A stretch of 64,000 bases of DNA from Termitomyces sp. T153 (Eukaryota > Basidiomycota > Agaricomycetes > Agaricales > Lyophyllaceae): contig JACKQL020000002.1 in assembly GCA_018296165.2 (NCBI GenBank), positions 1,860,001 through 1,924,000 on the forward strand, written 5' to 3'. Under the pieces are notes generated by a model, which was not told the DNA's origin, did no database searches, and worked only from the letters and a program-made list of their open reading frames with translations. Of this stretch, positions 1 to 12,105 are shown piece after piece (the first letter of the stretch is position 1; the number at the start of each line of letters is the position of its first letter). The position numbers and the translations under genes were made by a program.

Positions 1-1321
1 GCAAATTCCTCGTACATGAGGCCGCCGCGCTGCGCGAGGAGGTGAAGGTGCTTGAGAGCAAGGTGGTGGAGCTTGGTGGGTGGGGAAGTGAAGGAGCTAA
101 GGATGTCGAGGCAGAGATGGAGAAGAAGAGGGAGAAGCTCAAAATATTGGAGGTGCAGAGCAAGGTCAATCTGCCTGCAGTCAGGTGGGAGGTCGACAAC
201 GCCATGGGTATGTTCTTTCCTTGTTTAGAGACGAATACTTAGAGCGGTCACAGCGGACATGACGAACCCCGCTCACCGACATCTTGTTGAGCACAAGTGG
301 CGTAAAGACGGCGACTTGGATTTGTTGGTTAGTTTCGACTCCCTTCTCAATCATGCTTCCAGGGAATTCAGTTTTTTTGTAGATGGAACGTCTGCACCAA
401 ATGCACGTCATTCCAGATGTCCTGCCGGATCTCCGCCCCACAATCGACGTTCATGTAGTAGCACAGACGACGTCTCGCGAACGTGTACAAACGAAAAAGA
501 TGCGCACGACCGTTGTGCCCGGCACCTTCCTTTTGCCCGGTCAGGTACATTCTTATTGGTATTCAACTTGCATCGAATTCACCAGACCCTACAGACCGTC
601 AAACCGCTCCATGTCTACGCCAACGTATTCCATACCGACACGAGACTTTACACCATGTTACTCGTAGATCCCGGTATGCCGTGAACAGCTTGCCTTCATC
701 TACCTCGTGAATAACTCACATCATCCAGATGTCCCTGATGAGGAGAACCAGACATTTCGTACTTACCTCCATTGGCTCAAGTGAGTCCCGTCTTCCCTGT
801 TTTCAGAGTATTCCATCCTCACCAAACCCAGACCGAACATCCCTCTTTCGGCAACTACCAGAGGTCGCATTGATCTCGACGGTCACACGCCGTACATTCC
901 GCCACACCCACAACAAGGTACTCCCTACCACCGCTACGTCCTCCTTTTACTTCCACAACCACCTCTCGACGGCGTGACACACTCTCTGAACGCCGAAGCG
1001 CGTGCAGAGCCGGGCGTGCCGACATCAACAACCCTTGACATTCCGCCCGTGGAGCCTGCAGAACGTGCCAACTTTGACGTTCGCGCGTTCGTACAGCGTT
1101 GGGGTCTCGACACCATCCCTGGTGGTGGAGCCCATATGTGGAGAGAGGTGTGGAATTCTAGAGTCTCCAAGATCTACAAAAACGTGCTGAGTAAGTCTTT
1201 CTATGTTTTCTTTTGGATGGGGTGTTCATAAATTTATGTAGAGGAGCTGGAACCGCGGTTCGGCAGGCCACCAAAAGAAGATCCCTATCTCGAGTATAAA
1301 GAAAAGAAGCGTTATATCTAA
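1..1321 (+). CDS. MRPL35: Mitochondrial large ribosomal subunit protein mL38 (3' part)
   Basis: This is the 3' part of the gene for mL38 (yeast MRPL35), a mitoribosome large-subunit protein with a PEBP-like fold; the 5' end lies left of the window. Exons that keep one frame are <1-207, 254-327, 383-544, 595-673, 729-780, 832-1190 and 1242-1321. The acceptor before 595 could also be at 585, which adds three codons. Visible family landmarks are KWRKDGDLDLLMERLHQMHV, VFHTDTRLYTMLLVDPDVP, YIPPHPQQGTPYHRYVLLLL and the tail EPRFGRPPKEDPYLEYK before TAA at 1319. These are the conserved PEBP ligand-pocket-like strands and C-terminus of mL38. Introns are 46-55 bp with GT-AG ends. No frame damage is seen, so the gene looks functional. 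The identification rests on recalled family motifs and is strong; only the exact acceptor of intron 3 is uncertain. Confidence 0.9.
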
Positions 1322-4227
1322 TACATCTGTTCTTTGTTATTTCCGACCTAATTTGCCCAATCGAAGTGATTCTTGTACGCAGGCTTTTTTCCAAGGGCAC
1401 CTATCGATCACATGGCATGAACTTGGAGCATACTTCCTCAACCAATAGCCTCAACATTTGTATGGTCCGAGTACTCGAACACATTGCCCTCGGGTGGACA
1501 TTGAGGGAGATGCGCTACACCCAAGAGTATACTTAGGCATTGTCTAGGTTTACACTTCCATTACTCGTCTTTTGTCGTTAGCGCGGATGTCAAACCAGGC
1601 ACTGGTTATGGTGCGGGCATGTGCACCCGTTAACCGTGATTTACCTTGAATATAACCACGTCCCGTATGCTTGTGATGGTCGGGCGTCGGAGCACGCGGA
1701 CCCCAGGGAAATCAGAATACATACATAGATTCCACCCGAGCCCGCCCGCCAGGTACCTGTCATCGGGACCATTTGCTGGGCATCGTCATACTTTCTTACA
1801 CAGCTCTGTGTCTTGGTGTCTTGGCCTGTAATGCTTGAGCCGGTATGTCCACGTACACATATGATATTGCTTTCCCCTGGCCTCCTAAAAACACGGATAC
1901 ATACTGATACGCCATGAACCGGTTTACGCAACAGCCTAATTCTTCTATCTATTCTGTTGCGGTTGATTTTGATATGTAAGCCGTGGACGAGACGTTGAAA
2001 TTAGTATGTACATACTTCCCTCACACATGCCAAGTTACATGTATGTCATTTCGTAAAAACATCGGACCGACCATTTTAGATCAGGATCTGAAAAACTTTA
2101 ATAGAGATCGGTTTTTGATCTGACCACGCGCATACGATCGTCTTGATCGCGAAACGTGTCGCTTGTGTTCGCTTGCGGGTATGTGAATAGCCTGCTTCAG
2201 CGCCTTGGTTCGTGATTACTCATTGTCAGTGACAACCTGTAATCATTTATTGAAGGGTTGGATTGAAGCAATGGCAATGAAAAGAACTGGAAAATTCCTG
2301 ACACGCCAATTCCAGCCGTTGATCTGCAGGTGATGTGACAAGACAACCGTAACAGTTTCGGCGTGTTATGTCAGAAGAATCAGGTCAGCGTAGACTGATG
2401 AGCCAATCGGATTTTAGATACTTTGAGTCTGATCTAATTGCATGTGATTTTCTGTACTATATCGTCAAGTACACCAGTCCGTCCATAACTGTGCCCAGTA
2501 TTTAAAATTAATAATAATCAATGGAAAGTGAGTTCTGCATCGGAGTCCTCTTTATGGGACTGACAGAATATGCTGCATATCATCAAGCAGTTTGATATAG
2601 ATGACTAATGTTCAACGTTGAACCCTCAGGCTCTCCCCAAACTTCGTCAAATGCGAGTCATTATCTATGTAAAACAACACCCACACTTCATAGATTGCTT
2701 CTACTGGCTCCTCTCCCATACTGGAGTTGGGTGTATCGCAAAATCCTCGCTTGCTGACTTACGCCACATTGCGATATCACAAGTGTATCAATGTGAAGGC
2801 GAACTGATCAGGGCCTAGCTATTCTTCACTTAAAACTCTTTAATTTTTGCAGAGAACACCTCCCAGTCGACAACAGCAATATGATCGACTCTAAGCTACT
2901 AGTACAAGCAACTTGGGAAGGTTAGTACACATTCTTCTAGATCTGTTTCACTGTAAAAAAGCCATCATCTTCGCCAAGTCGGCCACTGGTGATGTCAACG
3001 TTTCGATTTGCTCAATCGTGCAAATGTGCATATACCGGCTCCGCTGGAGGCTCTGGGCGCGCAAATACTCGTTTTGGATAAAATCAGAATTTGCGCCACT
3101 ACAAGCAAAAAACGCCAAACTGGTCCTTTTTTGTTGTGGATAGCCTAAAAACAGTAAGGTACTAGCTTTCAGGAAAGAAATCGGGTGCATTGAATGACCT
3201 TTGGTGATACCATACGAAAGGGTGGCAACAGACAGGTTCAGCAGAGAATGACTCCGGCCGTGTGGAGTGGTCTTGCTAAGCGAGCAACGTGCGGACGTCA
3301 CTAGTTCTAATTAAGTTCGAGAACAGACTCTACCAGGCAATCATCGATTAATCAATAAGTGAGTCACCGCTTCGATGGCAGTGGATATTAACCGACCAAC
3401 CATGTACGAAACTTTGTCAGTCCTTCACCAAGAGGCTAATGTATAGCCACGGACCATCATACTTTCTTGACTTTCTTAGCCTGGGAATGCCCCTTTTCAG
3501 ATTATCTATGATGACATTACTCCTTTTCCCCAGGCCCAACCTGTGCCGTGCGCTTGCTCAACTTTTCGATTCGAGTGTGTTTCTATTTGAATGCTACTAT
3601 TTATTATGTGTCTGTCTTGCTCTATTCAGAAGGTAGTCAGGCTCTTCTACTGAGCCTGAAATTAATCATTGTACTAAATCATCATGCTTAGCCTCCCACC
3701 CTCAAGTTCGGTCCTAGGTCTTTTGATAATCTTTAAGCGAGTACAAATGTGATAATGTCTATCAGACAACTTCGATTACTAGTCTCCCCCCAACTTTAGG
3801 ATATCGTGTGTTAAAGGGTTAGTAGCTTCCCCTCTTAGACGCCAGGATTTATGCATAATTGATATACGTTATGCTGGACACAACACAAAATGGCGTCCTT
3901 CGGAAGGGAGGAAGGGAACGGAGGACGTAGTTTGATGCGTGTCACATTTGTTATAACCGATTATTAGAAAGGACGCCTCGACGAACCAGGTCTTGACATG
4001 TCTACTGCGTCTGAAAGCAGTAGCAGTTTGAATATACTACTATTTATAGACACTTCAACATGGGCACCATACAAAACAACTCTCATTACAGGGCGACATG
4101 TTGAACGAGAATACTGTTATGCAGAACCACATCGTAGCCTATCATATATATGAGGCAATCAGTAATACTCGTCGAGATCTGGATTATAGAGATCCTATAA
4201 AATCCCACAGTGGCGGTAATTATTGAA
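1322..4227. other. Intergenic stretch without a supported gene
   Basis: About 2.9 kb between mL38 and the decayed gene. Open frames are short (under 120 codons), overlap on both strands and resemble no family I know. No tRNA, rRNA or clear repeat was found by eye. The composition is ordinary, with CpG present, unlike the repeat region further right. Confidence 0.5.
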
Positions 4228-4965
4228 TCAGTGCTTATACTCTCTTGAACCCACCGGATGCAAAAGATGTTTTCCCTGATCTGAATCTTCGTAAAGCAGT
4301 AAGTCAGTATAGTTTATACCAGCCCTGACTCCTGGCACATGGTTTGCTAAGTGCGCCACATCACGCATCACCTTCTCTCGAAACGAATTGCCCAAAATCC
4401 AAACTCCGAGTTCATTCCCTTTCCATGACCCTTCCTGGCGTATAGGCCGTACTGCACATCAAACTAGACGTGCCCCTCGTACATGAGCTCACCCTCTGGA
4501 GTCGTCCAGACGGGTGCCATATATATCTTGAAGCTCTAGCTGGCAGACGTGACACCACAGTCCGGTGTCGCAAGTAATCTGGCCTGGCAAAATCAGATTG
4601 TCTGTCTTACGGAACCCCGCGATACCCACATCGTACGGCTCATCACCCACGGGTTCCGTAAAACCACAACACGCCGAGCGGAGACGCCCGTACTCACTAG
4701 TGACATCCGAAGGAAAGTGGAAAGCATTGAGCAGTGCTTTCGCTCTTCATCTGAATTTCCTTGATCTTGGCAAAGAGAGCGGGATACTCCGTTTTCCCTG
4801 TTTGGCATCGGGAATGAAGGCAGCTTGCAAAAATGGGAGCCCAGTCGAATAAAAACAGAAAGGGCCACTCGAGAGCTCGTTAGCACCAGTGGGGGCAGAG
4901 GATCTGGCGACGACAGTTTGATCGCTGAACAGGGCCAGAAACGCTATTGAAAAACTACATAACAA
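4228..4965 (-). pseudogene. Decayed protein-coding gene of unknown family
   Basis: Read on the minus strand, several fragments look like one protein whose frame is broken. Fragment 1 (from 4965) has a hydrophobic start followed by SSGPFCFYSTGLPFLQ. It continues one base out of frame as TEYPALFAKIKEIQMKSES to about 4700, near a possible intron with donor GTGAGT. Fragment 2 (4638-4489) reads PYDVGIAGFRKTDNLILPGQ and contains several Cys. A third frame holds WTTPEGELMYEGHV, then an in-frame TAG, then FDVQYGLYARKG. After another frame change the tail reads GNELGVWILGNSFREKVM and ends at TGA 4228-4230. The frame changes cannot all be explained by introns that respect phase. I do not recognise the family. 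A wrongly assembled but functional spliced gene is the alternative. Confidence 0.4.
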
Positions 4966-5734
4966 TTACAAAGTGTAGGAAATAGTAGTATGCTGATATC
5001 TTGATGCTCAAGAACTTGAATTGTGGGCATGCTTTGGGCTGCTTTCACGGTATCCTTTGTAGTAGTCGCGACGTCCTAAAGACGTGTGGGCAAGAGAATG
5101 AAAGCTTACGCGACCGCTAGAAGAGGCCTTCTCAAGATTCTTGCTCTGGTCGGAAGGCTCCAACGCCTCGGACTGCAGCTGACGCGTCCAGATAGATACG
5201 TGTGTGTTGCTTAACCGAATATGCTCATCTCAATGTTCTGTCTCCTCTGGGAAGGTGACTTGAGCATCCTGTTGAAGCACAGTAGAAGCATCAGCGACGG
5301 GCAACTTGGAAGCCACCGTTTTTTCTTTTATTTGACCGCTATTTGTGTTTTGACAGAGTCGACGAGACATCGAACATACCTTGAGCATTGTGAATTCGGA
5401 AATGGGAGGATGGCAGAACACCCGTCCACTGACACGGCAGACTTGTGTTAATATACGGTCGCAAAGCTCATTTATCATTTGTTGTCCGGGCTCCGCAACA
5501 CGTAATATCGAATAATGCGCAGATCCAGCACAGAAGAAGTGTCACCAAGTACATATTATCACTACGAGCCGAGTTTGAGGTCGAAGGATGCAAAGTGATG
5601 ATGGGTTTGCACACGTGAGTTTGTTATGGGATGATTTTTGTTCCTACTCTGTGACTTGGCGCTGACGCCCTGAGCAGAGGCTTGATACCCATTTGTTTCC
5701 TTATACCTCTCCTCATACCTCATAGCGTCCCACA
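4966..5734. other. Intergenic; possible 5' remains of the decayed gene and promoter of the next gene
   Basis: Minus-strand open pieces between 5000 and 5480 could be 5' exons of the decayed gene, but no splice chain with consistent phase was found. The last bases before 5735 form the leader of the following plus-strand gene, whose ATG sits in the favourable context CACAATGG. Confidence 0.35.
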
Positions 5735-8700
5735 ATGGCCAGACCTAGAGACCATCTTCCAAGGCCCAATGTCCCCCAGCTCAACATGCCCCAGCCCGGT
5801 CTCAACTTCCAAGGACAGCCCATCTTCTCTCCTGTAGTCCAGAACTATCGTCCCACCTTTCCCGTTCCCAATCCGATGCAGACTCCCATGCAATCTTTCT
5901 TCTCCCCAGCACCTGGTCGTCTCACTCACCACCAAAGCCGCGCTAGTATTGCGCACCTTGCTTCCGTTGGCATCCATCCACCCGCTGGCTTCACCCCGAT
6001 GACTCCCATTGGAGGCGGTCACTTTCCTCGAGCTTCCATGAGTATCCCGAGCTCGTCTTCTTCACACCCATTTTCCAATCGAAATAGGCGTCAACTCAGC
6101 ATTGGCGGTCCTCCAAAGGCGGTCCTCGGTGGTCCAACCCGGAAACTTAGCCCACTTCCAGCAGTCGCGGCTGCATCTATGGTTACATCTCAGAAAGTGA
6201 AAAAGGTTAATGTCAAGCTCCCGAAAGAGACGATATCTGGAGAGGAGGAAGCAGAACTGTCGACGCGAGAACCGTGGGCGCGTCACATGCTTGATGGGTT
6301 CGAGTTCAAGGAGTCAGAAGTTGTTTCGGTAGAGTTGACGACTGCAGAGGCGTACCCCCCGGACGAATGGAGGCATCACATGCCGGACACTCTTGATGTA
6401 TTCTTACCTGGAGAGGTGTGTTCTCCGCCATATCACTTGGTTCTTGTTAACACCTGACCGATAATTCAGCTAGCATGGGAAGAAATGAAGCAGAAGGAGA
6501 TCGAGGAAAAACTCGAGAAGCTGGGAGTAGAACGCGGCTTTGGTAGTAATGTTCCCCACATTCATGCTCCACATGCGCGAGCAGCATCAGTGAGTTCTGT
6601 TCTTCAACAAAGACCGACACGTGCCGAAATTCTTTGTGCTCCATACACATACTGATGTTTTCTATAGATATCCTCTCCTGCAGACCCTCAAATCCTCCTC
6701 TACAAGCTCAATAAGCTGCAACAGTCACAGGAGGACGCTGGCTCGGGAAAAAACAGCCTGACAACCTCTCCGCATCTTCTCTTCGGTGGCCTCTCTTCTT
6801 CGCCCCTCTCTTCTTCGCCACACATGTCCTCAGCGAACCGCCACGGTCACGCGATGTCTCTTGCACACCCATCATCACAGTCTTTCCTTGACAGCAATGG
6901 TTCCACCTACAACCCTTTCGGACCGAGCATTGGACTTGAGGTTGATCCAATACCCTATTCCGGTCCCAGTGCTCTACAAGGAGGCATACACTCTTCCCAT
7001 GGCCATGTCCCTCTCACATTGAATTCACTTCCGCCCAATGCTACATCACGCCCGACGAGTCGTCCAGATTTCATTCGTGGTTTTGGCCTAGATATACCCG
7101 AAGAAGAAGAGGAAGAGGAAGGTGCTAAGAATGCGGCTGAGGAAACCCATGAAGAGGAACTTGATGGCGATGGGGAACAAGTGATCAAGTATTCACCTGT
7201 ACAGTTGGCAAGTCATTCACCCAAGACGGAACGCAATGTGGATGGGGCGGCCACCGTATCGCAGAGCCGCTACCACTCGCGACACGCATCCAAACTATCT
7301 GCGGCGCTGTCGACTCAGTCCGCCAATGTGTTAGACACAGACCACTTTATTGAAGAGGAAAATCTGGCCATAAAGAATGAAGTTGAAGCTGGTGACCAGG
7401 AGAACAACCTAGAAGATCTCGTTGGTGAGTGGACAGGTTCGGAGGATGTTTATACAGGTGAAACGACAGATGACGAAGAGGTATGGTTCCTGGTGATTAC
7501 TTTTTCATGCTTATTTTTCATGCATGTACCCTAGAGCATCGGGGAGTGGTCAAACCCGTCAGATGAAGAAAAGGCACGGATTGAGCGCCACGAGCGCCGC
7601 AATAGTCGCCGCGCTTCGGCACAAATCGATGTGCCAAGACGCATACCCAACTTCCCCCGCCCTCCTGACAACACCGTCGTCATGTCCATGCCTGCACGTG
7701 ATGAGGATATCATCTCCAATCCCAGTGAAGAAGGAGCAAGCCATGACATGGCTCGTGGTGAATATCTCAGGAGAATCGACTACTATCCTCGTCCTCCTTC
7801 CAATCATAGTAGTGTCGCACAACCACACCATCATTCGCGCGGTCCATCTGCCCAGCATACGGCGTATGATCCTGCACATGCACACTCTCGTTCATCTTCC
7901 AACCAAAATGCCGCTCCGAGTGCACAAGCTCAGGCACAGTCTACTCAGCCGACTTACGCACCTCCGCCTCGCCACGACTCCCTCAACCCGTTCGCGAAAC
8001 CGTTCGTGTTCGGTGCTAGAGGTAATTCAGGTTCATGGGGCCAAATCTCAGATACCGATGTTGCGCCACCCGACGCACCTTTACTCACCCACGTTCGCCT
8101 TCCCTCCCTTGGCAAGCCTCTGAATGTTGCTGCTCCTGAGTTTAAACCGGGTCAGTTCACCTTTCGACCTCCTGCAGGTGTTCCCATGATGCCTCCTCCC
8201 CTGCCAGAGATTTCGCAGCCCGAAGCTCTACCCGAAGAATCACCATTTAAAGTCCAAGGTCGCGAGAAAAGGCAGCGTCGTGGCTCATCTTCATCTATGG
8301 AAGGTGACAGCATGGTGTCTTTCAGGTTCCCTGTCAACTCTGAATCACCAAGTAACATTCGCTACTCGCCGGCAGTGCTTACCCACAAGCTCGATCCCTC
8401 AGCGGAACCATTTACACTTGCCGGATTCTCTGCCGCTATGGCAGCACTACCCCGTGTTCTTAGGGAGGATGATGCTGCTTCCGAAACAGAGTCTAAAGTC
8501 AAAGTTGCTCCTGAAACTCCTGAGGTTCTGGCGGCGAACCCAGAAGAGACGTATAATGAAGAAAGCACTGCCAAAGAGGAAGTCGGCGACGACTCGACGC
8601 GGAATGATGAACTCAAGCTGCCCCCTACGACAAATAAACCGAAACGTGCTCCGATTCCCTTGGACTTCAAACACCCTGTCTCAAGTAATACCGTTCCTGC

Positions 8701-11700
8701 TGGTCTGTTCAAAGCTCTCAACAGCAGCAGCGGGGATGAACGCCGCAGGAATACTGTTCGCTCACGCCTAAGCTCCCATGAAATCTTCGAGCATAGTCGT
8801 CGCCCCTCCATGGACGACTCGAACGTTGTTCAGATTGCAAACAAAGGTGGCCGGCCTCGATATGTCACCGATCCAGGTCTTAGAGAGTCTTCTCCTATGG
8901 ACGATTTCTTCGGAACGAGCCATAGCAGGCGTCGTTCATCGTTCACTGACACTATTCGTCCTCTTGGTCGTCGTTTGGGTGCTGATTCTGAAGGTGACGC
9001 AGCCGAAGATGCTAACTCCGAGATGAGCCTCACTGGACAGCTGGACACTCAGTCAATTCACCCAACTGAGACTATTATTCAGGACGGTTTTACGAGCTTG
9101 CGGAACGATATCAAGCAGTACGGTAAAACGCAGCGTAAGATCCTATCTGACATGCAAGCTTTGAAAGCACAATATGCCGAAGCAGCCGCCCACAATCTTA
9201 AGGCAGAACTTGATCTTCAGGTGATGACTGACGTTGTAGAGCGGTCGAACAACCAGCTAGCTCAGGTTTTGAGAGAAGACCTCCATGGCATACGGCAGCA
9301 AGTCTGGCAGGCGCGTGCTGGAGAAGGATTCAACGAGTTCGGCCCTGTGATGGAGCAACTTGGTAATAGAACGATCAATGCTGTCATCGAGGCCATCTCG
9401 GAAGCCTCTACGCGTCAAGAGGCTATAATCCGCTCTGCTCCTGCTCAAGAGCGGGATCTTATCGTTGACAGCTTGGTGACCGTCTTGACGCCCCTTATGA
9501 GCTCTCTTCGAGCAGAACCCGTCGACTACGAATTCTTGACGAGCGAGCTTACACAAGCTGTCAAACCGCACATTTCCCAGCTCATCGACCTGGCCTCGGA
9601 TAAACAAGAGACTGCAGGATTAATCATGGACCGCCTCATCCCTATGTTGCCGACTTCGGACATAGATGTCGACGCAATCACACAGAAGCTTACGGCAGAA
9701 GTTCGTCGTGCAATTGCGCCCATCGATGCTTTTGAGATCAAGGAACAAGTTGCTGACTTGGTCGTGGAGCGCCTCGATTCGCGTCTTGCTGTACGAGACA
9801 AGACATTCAATATTGACGGTCTCTCAAGTAAAGTTGCCGATGGGATTTTGAAGTCACTGAAGCCCCTTCAGTCAGTTTCGGCGTCATTGGAACAAATTTT
9901 AGCATCTCAAACCTTCGAGTCTCGTCAAAGACAGGTCTCGTCGGATCAAGAACGCATGGTCAATCTTCACTCAGAACTGCCTACCAAACTCAGTGACGAG
10001 TTGCAGAGCCTCAAAACGTCACAGATGGAAATATTGTCCAGATTGGAGCTGTCGCAAACCTCATCCGAATCGGACCAGAACACCCTTGTTTTCAAGGCCG
10101 CGGTGGAAGAAATTTTGACGGGTCAACAGATTATTGCCTCTCAAGCCAAAGACCTGCATTCCTTCCATCAGTTGATTATTGACAAGTTGGATGTACTACC
10201 GGAATCGATTCACACTGCCACCGATGCGCTACAAAACAACCATATCGACTTCTTAAAGTCCCATGAAGCAACAAAGCGCGAGTTCGACGAACTTCGGAAA
10301 GTCAATACGGATTATCAGATTCAGGTTTCGAAGGCTCGTGGTGCCCATGGTCAAATTCGTGTTGAAAGGGACGTTCTCAGCGAAAAACTTGCTTCAGTGG
10401 AAAACGAACGCGATAGAGCTCGCAGTCAGATTCAGGATTTACAAGCATCTAGCCTTGAGAAGACCGCGCAAACGGATGCACTTATGGCGAAGAATAGGGA
10501 GTTAGAAGAAGCCCTTGCGATAGCTCTAACGCGTCTTCAGGCATCTGATGTTGCCATGCAGGCCAACCAAAAGCGCCTTGGAGAGATGGAAGACGCCAGT
10601 CGTGAGCTTGTAGCAGAAAAACAAAGTTTGCAAACGAAGGTTAGTATGACCTCTTTTGAGCTTCAGATGTAGCTGAACCAGGACATAAGGTCAACTCGCT
10701 CGAGTTGCAGGTGGCTATTGCCAATCGTGATAAAGAGTCGGCGGTTCAGACTACAGAAGCACTTCAGCAGCAGCACGACGTGTTCCTGGCTCAACAGTCT
10801 AATTGGGATGAGCTTCGCCGTGCCTCTGAGAAGATAGATATTCTCGCCAGTCTCATTGGAAAAGAGGATAACGAAGAGATCAAAGAACTGAAACGTTATT
10901 GTGACCGCACGAAGACCCTGGAACACGATCATGCTGCTCTGCAAACACGTTTTAAGGAGCTCGAGACCAAAGTGGGGAACGGCGAGAGAGCTGTTACGAC
11001 CGTAAAACAGAGTTTGGCTCAAGCGCAGCAACGCTCATCGGAGTGGGAACGTCGAGCCAAAGAATCAGAGGCCCAACTCGAACTAAATCGCACCAAATTA
11101 GAACAAATGGAACAAACTCATACCCAGTTAGATGCCGACTACTCCTTAGTCAAATTACAGCTTGAGGAGCAAGAAGCCAACGATCGCCTAACTCAGGTAT
11201 GCTGTACCTATTCGATTTTTCCATTTACGATTGAGCTTTTGACCAGGACCAACTTAATGAACTTCGAGAGCAAATTTCCCTTCTGGAAAACAAGTCAAAT
11301 CGTCTCCAGTCGGAGCTTGATCATGCTAAAATGATCAAGGTGCCTGTTCCTCAATCATATCGTAATAGCACAAATGGCAACACGCATCCCCCACCTCGTC
11401 CCGATTCTCGCGCAAGCACCATCTATGTCGACCGCTCTGCTACACCTCAGAAATCCTCGGCGTCAACGGTACGCAGTAGCACACCAACTGGCTCTGGTAC
11501 TGTCTGGGACTCCATGCATGCTCCTAAAACGGACGCGCATAAGTACGCTACTCCTACTCAGGCTCCCAGTCCTGTTGCGTCACGCAATCGTTATCCCCAG
11601 TTTGGACATAAATTTCGCCCCCAAGCACCACTGTACCGTCCTATCGCACCACCATCGCCGACTCCGAGTGTGGCCTCCCTCGCCCCAACTCAGGATGAGG

Positions 11701-11717
11701 ATGGCTGGTGGTCATAA
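5735..11717 (+). CDS. Large disordered protein with C-terminal coiled coil, function unknown
   Basis: Six exons give one open frame of 1898 codons: 5735-6415, 6470-6589, 6668-7480, 7535-10639, 10690-11196 and 11247-11717. All introns are phase 0 with GT-AG ends (50-78 bp). Residues 1 to about 1000 are rich in Pro, Ser, Asn and His and look disordered. They include two better conserved-looking patches, near residues 165-265 (EPWARHMLDGFEFKESEVV and an EEMKQKEIEEKLEKL helix) and an acidic run DIPEEEEEEEG near residue 410. From about residue 1060 onward the sequence is helical, and residues of about 1460-1770 have heptad-like Leu/Glu/Lys/Gln spacing typical of a long coiled coil. The end is again Ser/Pro-rich and closes with DEDGWWS. 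No enzymatic motif, membrane segment or signal peptide is seen. A cytoskeletal, polarity or scaffold role would fit the architecture but is only a guess. Confidence 0.82.
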
Positions 11718-12105
11718 TTAATACTCAGTCAGATTTGTTGTCTTCTCGAATCATTTTTATTTAACTCTCGCCTAATATTTTATCACGCTATTCGCATCGC
11801 AAGTACCATCGGGACGGTCTTTATTGATATCCATCCACTCAATTCGCTCATTCTAGCTATCTATCCACTATATCTCCTCCATTATCATACCGTACTTCAT
11901 TCTTTTGACCATGTTGCAGCTAACTATATACTCTCTTTCATCATTCCTTACTCTTGTCGAGGCGGCGACTTGTATATACCACATCCGTTCGATCTGCATC
12001 TTTGTACTACACACTCGGAAATGGACTGTTTTTATTACTACCAAATATATGTAAAGGGATGATCGCAGAATGATAGATAAGTAGAAGTAATCGTGAAATA
12101 GAGTG
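11718..12105. other. Convergent 3' intergenic region
   Basis: 388 bp between the stop codons of two convergent genes. It is T/A-rich with several TAT runs, as expected for two opposed 3' ends. Nothing else is seen. Confidence 0.5.

Noticed and set aside
2618..3301. Small genes between mL38 and the decayed gene
   Set aside because: Open frames overlap on both strands, have no family motif and no plausible intron chain; they look like chance.
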